Origin: Methanomassiliicoccaceae archaeon
GTDB taxonomy: Archaea; Thermoplasmatota; Thermoplasmata; Methanomassiliicoccales; Methanomethylophilaceae
Length of the DNA stretch: 22,880 bases
Reading direction: 5' to 3'
Assembly: GCA_009776695.1 (NCBI GenBank)
Contig: WRNI01000005.1
Span: 1 to 22,880, forward strand
Part shown: positions 6,944 to 14,411 of the stretch, one piece after another
How positions within the stretch are numbered: position 1 is the stretch's first letter
Layout: every line of letters starts with the position of its first letter
The notes under the pieces: generated by a model
The model's input: only the letters and a program-made list of their open reading frames with translations
What the model was told of the DNA's origin: nothing
Databases searched by the model: none
Made by a program: the position numbers and the translations under genes

Positions 6944-8203
6944 CTATTTAAGGAGCCTCTCAGGTATCTTCTGATGTCTCCACAGATCTTCCGTTGTCTC
7001 AGGTTCGCGTATCACGTCAATTTTACCGTCACATACGAGGACCTCACTGCATCTTGGTCTTGAGTTATACGTACTGCTCATCGAGAACGAATATGCGCCG
7101 GCGTTGTATATTGCGATCACGTCACCTTCCTCCGGCATCGGAAGCGCACGGTCCCTCGCCAGAAAGTCGCCCGTCTCACATATCGGCCCCACAACGTCGT
7201 ATTTGCCCTCGCACGCCTTGTTGAATTTGTTCGCGATCGCGACGTGATGGTACGAGCCGTAGAACGCAGGCCGTATGAGCGTATTGAATCCCGCGTCCGT
7301 GCCGATGTAATTTTTCACTTCCGTCCTTTTCACGTCGGTGCATCTGGTAAGCAATATAGTGCTGTCGCACACCATGTACCGTCCGGGCTCAATTGCAACG
7401 GTCCTGACGGACGTTTCATTGAGAATTATGTCCGTGACCGCTTCCGCTATCTCTTCGGCGTCGGTCACCTGCTCGTTCGGCCTGTACGGCACGCCGAACC
7501 CGCCGCCCATGTCTATGAACTCAAGATCGATATCATGATCATCCTTTATCCTGTTCGTAATTTCCGTCAGTACGCTGACCGCATCGGTGAACGGTTCGAT
7601 GCCCTGTCCGCCGGAGCCTATGTGCGCATGTATCCCTATCGGTTCAAGACCGAGCTCGACCGCCCTTCCGTACGCATCCGCGGCAGTGTCCGCGGGAATG
7701 CCGAACTTTGTGTCCTTTGCGCCGGTGTTCACTTTATCGCAATGCCCCGCGCCGACGCCGGGATTTATCCTGACGGACATTTTGGCGTCAGGCCTTATCT
7801 TTGCAAGACGCTCTATCGCCGATAACGAATCGGCATTTATCATAACTCCTAGGTCAGCGACCGCCTTAAGCTCCGCGCTGCCGACGCTCGTTCCCGTGTA
7901 AAGTATGCGTGATGCGTCGAAACCGGCTCTCATCGCCGTCATCACCTCGCCGATCGAGACGGCGTCAATACAGCTGCCTTCCTGTTCCAGTATTCTCAGA
8001 ACGGCCAATGATGAATTGGCTTTGCACGCGTAATGCACACGTGCTTCCATGTGTTTCGCGAACGCGTTATAAATTCTTTTGTAATTCTCTCTTATTATGT
8101 TCTCGTCCGTAACGTAAACGGGCGTTCCATACCGTTCGGCAATGCTGTCGGCGCGGACGCCGCCGAACATCATATGGCCGCCGTCATTCTCAAAATCGCG
8201 CAT
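6944..8203 (-). CDS. lysA: Diaminopimelate decarboxylase
   Basis: The last enzyme of lysine synthesis decarboxylates meso-diaminopimelate with pyridoxal phosphate. The 419-residue product has the family landmarks in order: YACKANS with the PLP-binding Lys at about residue 61, the HIGSGG loop, the DMGGGFGVPY glycine-rich phosphate site, EPGRY, CETGDFLARDR with the active-site Cys of the dimer interface, and GAYSFSMSSTYNSRPR near the end. The start ATG at 8203 has GGTGAG four bases upstream and follows the lysC stop by one base. Further upstream TTG and GTG codons overlap lysC and were not chosen. The stop is TAG, followed after ten codons by TAA. The protein is already full length, so readthrough is not needed. 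Confidence 0.95.
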   Translation of the reverse strand: MRDFENDGGHMMFGGVRADSIAERYGTPVYVTDENIIRENYKRIYNAFAKHMEARVHYACKANSSLAVLRILEQEGSCIDAVSIGEVMTAMRAGFDASRILYTGTSVGSAELKAVADLGVMINADSLSAIERLAKIRPDAKMSVRINPGVGAGHCDKVNTGAKDTKFGIPADTAADAYGRAVELGLEPIGIHAHIGSGGQGIEPFTDAVSVLTEITNRIKDDHDIDLEFIDMGGGFGVPYRPNEQVTDAEEIAEAVTDIILNETSVRTVAIEPGRYMVCDSTILLTRCTDVKRTEVKNYIGTDAGFNTLIRPAFYGSYHHVAIANKFNKACEGKYDVVGPICETGDFLARDRALPMPEEGDVIAIYNAGAYSFSMSSTYNSRPRCSEVLVCDGKIDVIREPETTEDLWRHQKIPERLLK

Positions 8204-8204
8204 C

Positions 8205-9557
8205 TTACTCACCAACGAACTTCGTGTGAAGCGACCTCACCACGCTTATCGCTTTGTCTGTGGGAACAACGAAATTGAGCGACACGTCCGACGCGCCTTC
8301 CGATATCAGTTCGACGTTCGCGCCGGCGTCACGGACGGCGCCGAATATCTCCGCCGATACGCCGCACTTCCTCAGAAGGTCGTCGCCTACGGCGCATATG
8401 AGCGCCATGTTGCTCTTTACGTCAATTCTTTCTATGTCGGCGGGATCGAGAAGGTTAAGGTGTCTTAACGTCTCTTTCACGTCGAGGTTGTGGATAAGCA
8501 GCGCCACCGTCGATAACGAAGTGGATATCGCGTAAACTATGACGCCTGCGTCCGCTATCTTGTCGATGATCCCGGCGACCATCTTCGGTCTGTACGCTAT
8601 TTCCGCGGAGCTTACGGTTATTATCGAAAGGTCCGCTTTCATTGCGACGCTTCTCAGCATCTCGTTCTTCGGCGACCGCAGGTGATGTATCAGCGTTCCC
8701 TGATGCTCCGGTTTGAATGAATTCCTCACTTTCAGAGGGATGTGCTTCGTTCTGACCGGTTCTATGGTCCGCGGGTGAAGAACCTTCGCGCCGAGATACG
8801 CCAACTCGGCGGCCTCGCCGAAGTTCATCTCATCAATCATTATCGCCCCCGGGACTATGCGCGGGTCCGCGGACATGAAGCCGTCGACGTCCGTCCATAT
8901 CTCAAGACAATCGGCATCGAGCCCGTTGGCCACCACCGCCGCTGAATAATCCGAACCGCCGCGCCCGAACGTTATCGGCCTTCCGTCGCCGTCCCGTCCG
9001 TAAAATCCGGTGATAACGGGGATCACGTTACGCATGATGAGCGGCCTGACGTTCATCATGAGACCCGCCGACGTTCTCTGAAGGTCCGCGGTCCCCAGTC
9101 CCGGCGGACCCGTTGCGTATATTCCCGCTTCCTCCGACGTCAGCGCTATTGATTCGCGTCCCATTGACATAAGCACGTATGACAGAAGCAGCGATGAGAA
9201 GCGCTCGCCCTGCGATGATATGTTATCTCTGAAATACGCGTCCCCCGCGTTGCCGCTGTTAAGAAGTTCTCTAAGACGGTCGACCCTTTCATTGAATTCT
9301 TTAGTGAACTCTTTCAGCAGCTTTCCGTCAAGAAGTGCCGCGGCGGCGTCCGTGTGCTTCTTTATCAGTATCGATAATGCGTCGTCAGCGCTCGCCCCGT
9401 CCGTCTCAAGGAATTGTATGAGATGGTTCGTCACGCCTGACATCGCCGACACCACGGCCACACGTCCTCCTTCGCCGTTCGCTATTATCTTCGCCGATCT
9501 TGCGATCGCTTCGGCGGATCCGACGCTCGTGCCTCCGAATTTAAGGACAGTTATCAT
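8205..9557 (-). CDS. lysC: Aspartate kinase
   Basis: Aspartokinase phosphorylates L-aspartate, the first committed step to lysine, threonine and methionine. The 450-residue protein opens with VLKFGGTSVGS (ATP/aspartate site, KFGGTS) and has SSQGERFSS, FGRGGSDYSAA and WTDVDGFMSADPR in the amino-acid kinase domain. Two ACT-type regulatory regions follow from about residue 300 (ADLSIITVSS and IGAVGDDLLRK-type strands, the latter seen as LICAVGDDLLRK). The ACT domains imply end-product feedback, probably by lysine given the operon. The start ATG overlaps the dapB stop as ATGA. An in-frame upstream start within dapB would add 19 residues but lacks family support. Confidence 0.95.
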   Translation of the reverse strand: MITVLKFGGTSVGSAEAIARSAKIIANGEGGRVAVVSAMSGVTNHLIQFLETDGASADDALSILIKKHTDAAAALLDGKLLKEFTKEFNERVDRLRELLNSGNAGDAYFRDNISSQGERFSSLLLSYVLMSMGRESIALTSEEAGIYATGPPGLGTADLQRTSAGLMMNVRPLIMRNVIPVITGFYGRDGDGRPITFGRGGSDYSAAVVANGLDADCLEIWTDVDGFMSADPRIVPGAIMIDEMNFGEAAELAYLGAKVLHPRTIEPVRTKHIPLKVRNSFKPEHQGTLIHHLRSPKNEMLRSVAMKADLSIITVSSAEIAYRPKMVAGIIDKIADAGVIVYAISTSLSTVALLIHNLDVKETLRHLNLLDPADIERIDVKSNMALICAVGDDLLRKCGVSAEIFGAVRDAGANVELISEGASDVSLNFVVPTDKAISVVRSLHTKFVGE

Positions 9558-10333
9558 AATCCGAGTACCTCGCTCATGTTGTGCACCGTCCCGTCCTTCT
9601 TTCCGTGTATCCATCTCACCGACGCGACGAATCCTCTTGCCAGCGCCTCCCGCGAGTTGGCGCGGTGCTTAAGTTCGATCACCTCGCCGTTCCCCGCAAA
9701 AATCACCGTATGGTCGCCGACCACGTCCCCGCAGCGTACCGAGTGCACGCATATCTCCTTCTTCCTGGCGCCGGTCATGCCTTCGCGCCCGTAGATGACG
9801 TCGTTTATGCCGGTGACCTTCGTCATTCTTCTTACCGCCTCCGCAGCCGTTCCCGAAGGAGCGTCTATCTTCTGATTGTGATGGGCTTCGATCACTTCTA
9901 TATCATATTCCTTAAGCACCGCAGCCAACGATTCGCACATCTTCCAGAACACGTTGACGCCTACCGCGAAGTTAGGCGAAAGAACGGCGGAAGTGTTGTT
10001 CTTTGTCACTTCGTCTTTCATTTTCTGTATGACGGTGTCAGGTATCGACGTTGTTCCGATGACCATGTTTATGCCTTTCGCCGGCACCTTCGTTATAACG
10101 TTGGACGCGGCCGCCGCTGATGTGATGTCCACGTAAACATCAGCGTTCTCCAGTACCTCGTCAAGACCGTCCGGTCCTCTTGCTATCACGTTCTTATAGA
10201 TCTCGGTGCCTACTTCCGGTTCGGTCGGCGCGATCATGGCGCCTACGAGTTTCATATCATCACTTTTCGTTATCATGTCGCAGACCATGCGCCCCATCCT
10301 GCCGGTGGCGCCTCCCAAAGCTACGTTGATCAT
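9554..10333 (-). CDS. dapB: 4-hydroxy-tetrahydrodipicolinate reductase
   Basis: DapB reduces the DapA product with NAD(P)H to tetrahydrodipicolinate. The 259-residue protein has the N-terminal nucleotide loop GGATGRMGRM, the VIGTTSI strand, SPNFAVGVNVF, and the diagnostic substrate-binding motif EAHHNQKIDAPSGTA around residues 150-164, with the catalytic His pair and Lys. GDHTVIFAG and an HRA-S-RE-FA-G-like end (KHRANSREALARGF) are also present. Length is normal. A strong ribosome site GGGGTGAT, which contains the dapA stop, lies three bases before the ATG, and only four bases separate the genes. Confidence 0.95.
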   Translation of the reverse strand: MINVALGGATGRMGRMVCDMITKSDDMKLVGAMIAPTEPEVGTEIYKNVIARGPDGLDEVLENADVYVDITSAAAASNVITKVPAKGINMVIGTTSIPDTVIQKMKDEVTKNNTSAVLSPNFAVGVNVFWKMCESLAAVLKEYDIEVIEAHHNQKIDAPSGTAAEAVRRMTKVTGINDVIYGREGMTGARKKEICVHSVRCGDVVGDHTVIFAGNGEVIELKHRANSREALARGFVASVRWIHGKKDGTVHNMSEVLGL

Positions 10334-10337
10334 TTTA

Positions 10338-11225
10338 TCACCCCTGCCTGCATTGTATCAGTCCCATCGTATTCATCAAAGCGTCAACGGACGCGCGGTT
10401 CTTTTCCGTCAGTTCCGTAAGCGGAAGCCTCAGCATACCGGAACCGTAGCCCATCCTCGCCATTATGTACTTTATCGGTATGGGATTCGTCTCAAGGAAC
10501 AGCGCGCTGAAGAGAGGAACAAGCTCGTTATGTATGCGCAGCGCATCGTCTGCACGTCCCGTCATGCACAAACGGACCATCTCCGATACGCGGCCGGGAA
10601 CGCAGTTCGATGCAACGGATATTGTGCCGTCGGATCCCATTCTCATCATATCGTACGTGATGTGATCATCACCGGAAAGGACGGAGAATCCCTTCGGCCT
10701 TCCGCTGAGTATCCGGCGCACCTGCTCAATATCCCCGCTGGCCTCCTTTATCCCGGCGATCCCCGGAAGTTCCGCAAGCCTAAGCGTCGTCTCCGAAGTT
10801 ATATTGCTCGCCGTTCTCCCGGGTACGTTGTATATGATAAGCGGTATCTCCACCGATCCGGAGATCGATTCGTAATGCCTGAATATCCCTTCCTGCGTGG
10901 GTTTGTTGTAGTACGGTGAAATCGATAATATCCCGTCGGCGCCCGCGTCCTCGGCGCTCCTGCTGAGAGCTATCGCCTCTGACGTGGAGTTACTTCCGGC
11001 GCCCGCTATGACCTTAGCTTTCTTCGCCTGGTCCACCGTTATCTCCACAACGCGCAGATGCTCTTTGAAGTTCAGGGTGGCGGACTCGCCCGTCGAGCCG
11101 CAGGGCACGACGGCGTCTATGCCGTTCTCTTCCTGGAATGTGATCAGTCTCCGTAACGAATCCTCGTCTATCTCTCCGCTGCGCGTGAACGGCGTGACCA
11201 CGGCGGTCATCGTACCGCGGAACAC
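10338..11225 (-). CDS. dapA: 4-hydroxy-tetrahydrodipicolinate synthase
   Basis: DapA condenses pyruvate with aspartate semialdehyde, the branch point into lysine. The 295-residue protein shows the class I aldolase barrel pattern: PCGSTGESATL, SPYYNKPTQEG, IIYNVPGRT with the proton-relay Tyr at 132, and IAGIKEASGD with the Schiff-base Lys at 160. GDD and GSDGTISVASN follow. The start is a GTG at 11225, directly after the lrp stop. It is preferred over the ATG at 11210 because M-F-R-G is the usual start of the family. The semialdehyde dehydrogenase gene (asd) and the later dap steps are not in the window, so the pathway is split between loci. Confidence 0.95.
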   Translation of the reverse strand: MFRGTMTAVVTPFTRSGEIDEDSLRRLITFQEENGIDAVVPCGSTGESATLNFKEHLRVVEITVDQAKKAKVIAGAGSNSTSEAIALSRSAEDAGADGILSISPYYNKPTQEGIFRHYESISGSVEIPLIIYNVPGRTASNITSETTLRLAELPGIAGIKEASGDIEQVRRILSGRPKGFSVLSGDDHITYDMMRMGSDGTISVASNCVPGRVSEMVRLCMTGRADDALRIHNELVPLFSALFLETNPIPIKYIMARMGYGSGMLRLPLTELTEKNRASVDALMNTMGLIQCRQG

Positions 11226-11654
11226 TCAACCAACCCCGAAATGTTCCTTCAGTATCAGTCTCGTCCTTGTGCTGAGGATGTTGTCGTTCCGGCGCATCCT
11301 TTCGATTATGTCGTTAAGCTGCTGCGACGATTCCACGTCGACGATCGCGATAATATCCTGATCGCCGGTCACTTCGTAAACTTCCGTGACACCCTGATTG
11401 GCAGAAAGCAATTTTGCGATCTCGTCGGTGTCGGTGTTCACGTCTATGCGTATCTCGACCATCGCCTTCACGTTCCTGGAGCTCGTTTTTATTGTGAATC
11501 CCTTGATCATCCCGTCGTCCATCATCCTCCGGACGCGGCTCCTGATGGTCCCTTCGGACACCTGAAGCTGTTCGGCGATCTCCACGAACGGGCATCTTGA
11601 ATCCTTCTTGAGCACCTCGATTATATGTTCGTCCAAATCGTCCATAGTAAACAT
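11226..11654 (-). CDS. Lrp/AsnC-family transcriptional regulator, leading the lysine operon
   Basis: The 142-residue protein has the two-domain Lrp form. An N-terminal helix-turn-helix spans about residues 5-50, with DLDEHIIEVLKKDSRCPFVEIAEQLQVSE (written in two parts: DLDEHIIEVLKKDSR, then CPFVEIAEQLQVSE) and GTIRSRVRRM as recognition helix. A RAM effector-binding domain follows at about 65-140, with VTEVYEVTGDQDIIAIVDVE as its core. Lrp proteins form octamers that sense amino acids. Being the first gene of a lysine operon, it probably senses lysine and controls its own operon, as LysM does for lysine genes in Sulfolobus. That is inference. Two ATG starts occur at 11654 and 11645; I kept the first. 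Confidence 0.92.
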   Translation of the reverse strand: MFTMDDLDEHIIEVLKKDSRCPFVEIAEQLQVSEGTIRSRVRRMMDDGMIKGFTIKTSSRNVKAMVEIRIDVNTDTDEIAKLLSANQGVTEVYEVTGDQDIIAIVDVESSQQLNDIIERMRRNDNILSTRTRLILKEHFGVG

Positions 11655-11697
11655 CCCTGTTTTTTTCAGATTTCGTAGTATTGGTTCCGATAAGCAT

Positions 11698-11713
11698 AAT
11701 AAATGTATTTAAT
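11698..11713 (-). promoter_or_regulatory. TATA-like promoter of the lrp-lysine operon
   Basis: The minus strand holds TTAAATACATTTATTATG here. Initiation about 26 bp downstream would leave a short leader of 20-25 bases before the lrp ATG. Two candidate boxes overlap, so the exact element is uncertain. Confidence 0.4.
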
Positions 11714-11718
11714 GCCTC

Positions 11719-11746
11719 CGAAAACAATAGTTGCATAACGAAAACA
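11719..11746. promoter_or_regulatory. Candidate operator: direct repeat with 20-bp spacing upstream of lrp
   Basis: CGAAAACA occurs at 11719-11726 and again at 11739-11746. The two copies are exactly 20 bp apart, about two helical turns, just upstream of the lrp TATA region. Lrp octamers often bind such phased sites. Function is inferred from position only. Confidence 0.3.
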
Positions 11747-11806
11747 GAAAATTATTCTTTAAGGCGGTCTGAAAGGCGTTACAGGTAACATACGAATATT
11801 TTTATC

Positions 11807-11822
11807 GTCCCGTATTCGGGAC
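11807..11822. terminator. Hairpin just after the mscS stop
   Basis: GTCCCG-TATT-CGGGAC is a perfect 6-bp stem with a four-base loop, beginning four bases after the mscS stop codon on the minus strand. The sequence beyond it is AT-rich. It may mark the mscS 3' end. Confidence 0.4.
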
Positions 11823-11826
11823 GGGG

Positions 11827-13416
11827 TCAGTACATCCTCTCGCCGTCGTTCGGGTCCTTGATGTATATGTCAAGTTTCGGAACTGCGATGACAACGCCGT
11901 TCTCACGGTACTTTGCGTAAATGCTCTCCCTTATGTCGGCGGCTATCGACCTGTGGTCCTCGAAATCGTCCACGAAACCGCTGACGCGTATGGTCAGCGA
12001 TGATTCGGAGAGTTCTTCCACTCTAACCTTGGGTATCTCTTCCGAACCATCCTGCAGTATCCTCGGATGCTCCGTCATCGCGGCAAGCGCCAGTTTTTTC
12101 GCTAACGCGATGTCCGTCCCGTAAGGAACGCGCACAAGCACTATGATGCGGTACGCAAGCGATTCGGCGGTGACGTTTATTATCGTTGACGATACGACCT
12201 TCTGATTGGGCATCGAGAATATCTCGGAGTTGCCCCAGTTCCTGAACGTGGTGATCATGAACCCGACGTTCATCACGCGTAACGTGTCATTACTGTCATC
12301 GAGGCGTATGAGGTCGCCCGGCCTGAACGGACGATTAACTAGTAACGTGATACCTCCGAAGAACTGAGCGAGTGTGCTCTGCGCGCCGAATGATATCGCG
12401 AGACCGATTATACCCGCTCCGGTGATGATCAGCATCAGATCGAACCCGAGCACGCCCATTATGGCCGCGACGGCGGCCATGGCCACGACGATCTTGCCGA
12501 TCACCATCAGAAGCGGGGTCATCGAGTTGCGCACGTCGTACTCATCGTCGTCCTCATGCGCATGCTTCTCCCACATGTCCAGCAGCGCCGCGTATATCTT
12601 AAGGAAGATCCACGCGCCCAGCACGATGTATATGACGTATGCGACGGTTGTGACCATATCGATGATGTACTCGCCCACGCCCAGAACGGGCAGGCAGACG
12701 GTGATGCCGTACAGCAGAAGTATCATGAACAGAGGCCGCTGTATCTTCCTGAACACGGCTTTGCGGTCCTCCTTCCCCTTCTTCCTGAACAGTACGGGCA
12801 TGAGAATTTTCGGTATGATCACAAGGGACGCGAACGCCGCTATCACCAGCCATATCATGAGCGTGACGGCCGCCGCGTAAGGGGCTGTGTCGAACGGTTC
12901 CGGCAGCGGATTGTCCCATATCCCCATTATCCGGTTGTACTGGTTCTCCGACGCTAACCGCGAGGATATGTGCACCGTCTTGTACATCGGGTGCTCGCCG
13001 CCTGCGGCCGGATCGTACTCGACGTTCGGGTCGTATACGATGAAAAGGAACGTCGCGTCGATGTTGCTCGTCGAGCCCGTATAGCGGTCGGCGGTCACCG
13101 TAAGCGTAAGCATCGTATGGGTGCCGTCTGCGATCTCCACCGGTCTCGTGTCCGACATCGAGGCATGCACCGAGCCGTGGCTGAACGTGGCGCCGATGAA
13201 CTCCACGCAGCGTGTACTGCCAGAGTTGTTGTACAAATGAATGTAGATGTCCCTGCTCTCGCCCGCTTTGAGGCTTATCTCGTCGTATGAGCTCGGGGAG
13301 AAAGAGAACTCGACTCCCAATACTTTATCGCCTTTCGCCTCATCGGAGAGCAGCGGTGCCGCGATCGTCACGGCCATGACCAAGGCAAGTATTAACGCCG
13401 CTCTCTTAACATGCAT
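11827..13416 (-). CDS. MscS-family mechanosensitive channel with N-terminal extracytoplasmic domain
   Basis: The 529-residue protein starts with a signal peptide (MHVKRAALILALVMAVTIAA). A hydrophilic domain of about 150 residues follows, rich in beta-type segments (VEFSFSPSSYDEISLKAGES, IYIHLYNNS, TLTVTADRY), resembling the sandwich domains that flank archaeal surface proteins. Four to five membrane helices come next. The last contains the MscS pore pattern GAGIIGLAISFGAQSTLAQF, then the signature VNRPFRPGDLIRL and a cytoplasmic beta/alpha domain ending in VAVPKLDIYIKD-type strands (VIAVPKLDIYIKD). Such channels open on hypo-osmotic stress. I chose the ATG at 13416 because a TATA element lies 25 bp upstream, making it leaderless and placing the signal peptide at the N-terminus. 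A start at 13479 would add 21 residues before it. Confidence 0.9.
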   Translation of the reverse strand: MHVKRAALILALVMAVTIAAPLLSDEAKGDKVLGVEFSFSPSSYDEISLKAGESRDIYIHLYNNSGSTRCVEFIGATFSHGSVHASMSDTRPVEIADGTHTMLTLTVTADRYTGSTSNIDATFLFIVYDPNVEYDPAAGGEHPMYKTVHISSRLASENQYNRIMGIWDNPLPEPFDTAPYAAAVTLMIWLVIAAFASLVIIPKILMPVLFRKKGKEDRKAVFRKIQRPLFMILLLYGITVCLPVLGVGEYIIDMVTTVAYVIYIVLGAWIFLKIYAALLDMWEKHAHEDDDEYDVRNSMTPLLMVIGKIVVAMAAVAAIMGVLGFDLMLIITGAGIIGLAISFGAQSTLAQFFGGITLLVNRPFRPGDLIRLDDSNDTLRVMNVGFMITTFRNWGNSEIFSMPNQKVVSSTIINVTAESLAYRIIVLVRVPYGTDIALAKKLALAAMTEHPRILQDGSEEIPKVRVEELSESSLTIRVSGFVDDFEDHRSIAADIRESIYAKYRENGVVIAVPKLDIYIKDPNDGERMY

Positions 13417-13435
13417 TAGCACCCGTAAATCCTTG

Positions 13436-13447
13436 TTAATTATATCT
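13436..13447 (-). promoter_or_regulatory. TATA box of mscS (leaderless)
   Basis: The minus strand reads GATATAATTAAC, centred about 25 bp before the ATG at 13416. The spacing predicts initiation at the start codon. Confidence 0.55.
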
Positions 13448-13508
13448 TTTTCCTTCGCATGACCCGGCGTCCGGGGCACCGGCGGTCCCGAACACCGGCG
13501 AGATGAAG

Positions 13509-13520
13509 ATTACATGTAAT
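13509..13520. promoter_or_regulatory. 12-bp perfect palindrome at the prepilin peptidase promoter
   Basis: ATTACATGTAAT is a perfect palindrome ending 26 bp before the ATG at 13546, so it occupies the position expected for a TATA box. It may be the promoter element, a regulator site, or both. Confidence 0.35.
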
Positions 13521-13545
13521 TGTTCCTTTGAAATAGTGAGAGCGT

Positions 13546-14367
13546 ATGACCTATGGCGTGGAAGAGACGTTAACGGCAATATGTTTCATCGTCATGACAG
13601 CGGTGCTTGTGTCGGCGTCGGTGCAGGACATAAGGTCAAGAGAGGTATCGGACATACATTGGGCGGTCATCGGCATAACGGGCACAGCGGCGCTGATACT
13701 GACGTCGTTCGTTGATATCACGTTGGAAAGAATTATGATATGCGCCGGTTCCGCAATGATAATTTTTGACATACTTCATGACAGGGAATGGCCCCTCCGT
13801 TATGATATTCCGTTCTATGCGCTGATGGTGTTGTTGTTCGCGGTACCGATGATGACGTCATTCGATGACATCTTTGTCAGAGATTCGGCGGCGATACCTC
13901 TTTGTTACATCATCTTTTTGGCGATGTTCTTCTCCGGCGTGATAAAGGGCGGGGCCGACGCAAAATGTCTGATATCATTGGCAGTGATATTTCCGGCGTA
14001 CCCGTTAATGTTCGGTTATCCGATGATAAGCGTACCGTCATCGCTGGTATCGGTGATACTGTCATTCCCTATCGCGGTGATGTTCCTCGCGTCCGTGCTA
14101 TCGGTGCTTGCGATGCTGCCGATGATCCTCAGGAACATAACGAGAGGGGACACAAAAATACCGAACATGTTCCTCGGCCACAGGATGGACGCCGTCCGCG
14201 CCGAAAAGGCGCACGTGTGGCCTATGAACGCTGCGGAAACATCAGCGGGAACGGCAGCGGACGCCGACGGGAAGATATGGGTCACGCCGAAGATACCGTT
14301 CATCGTTCCGATAACGGCTGCCGCGTTATTTGTGACGTTCATCGGCAACCTGCTGTTCCTGCTGTGA
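13546..14367 (+). CDS. Archaeal prepilin/prearchaellin peptidase (A24 family, FlaK-like)
   Basis: This 273-residue, very hydrophobic protein has about six to seven membrane helices. The two catalytic aspartates of GxGD-type peptidases are visible: Asp in ASVQDIRSREVSD near residue 28, and Asp in IKGGADAKCLISLAV near residue 146. The enzyme trims the positively charged leader of type IV pilin-like proteins at the inner face of the membrane before assembly. It is longer than FlaK of Methanococcus (about 230 residues) because of a hydrophilic loop and one more C-terminal membrane helix. No pilin or archaellum gene is in the window, so the substrates lie elsewhere. It diverges from mscS and converges on the Schlafen-type gene. 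Confidence 0.85.
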   Translation: MTYGVEETLTAICFIVMTAVLVSASVQDIRSREVSDIHWAVIGITGTAALILTSFVDITLERIMICAGSAMIIFDILHDREWPLRYDIPFYALMVLLFAVPMMTSFDDIFVRDSAAIPLCYIIFLAMFFSGVIKGGADAKCLISLAVIFPAYPLMFGYPMISVPSSLVSVILSFPIAVMFLASVLSVLAMLPMILRNITRGDTKIPNMFLGHRMDAVRAEKAHVWPMNAAETSAGTAADADGKIWVTPKIPFIVPITAAALFVTFIGNLLFLL

Positions 14368-14411
14368 CAGGATGCTTAGCGGTCCCCGCCGGCGCCGTTC
14401 CGTCACAGCAG
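14359..14411. terminator. Inverted repeat spanning two convergent stop codons
   Basis: CTGCTGTGAC (14359-14368) and GTCACAGCAG (14402-14411) are perfect 10-bp complements enclosing 33 bases that include GCGG-TCC-CCGC. Each arm encodes Leu-Leu-stop of one convergent gene, so part of the symmetry is coding. It could act as a shared terminator. Confidence 0.35.

Noticed and set aside
6917..6946. Pyrrolysine readthrough of the TAG stop of lysA (and of archease at 1930-1932)
   Set aside because: Both proteins are already full length at the TAG. Readthrough of lysA would add only ten residues before TAA, and no pyl genes are in the window.
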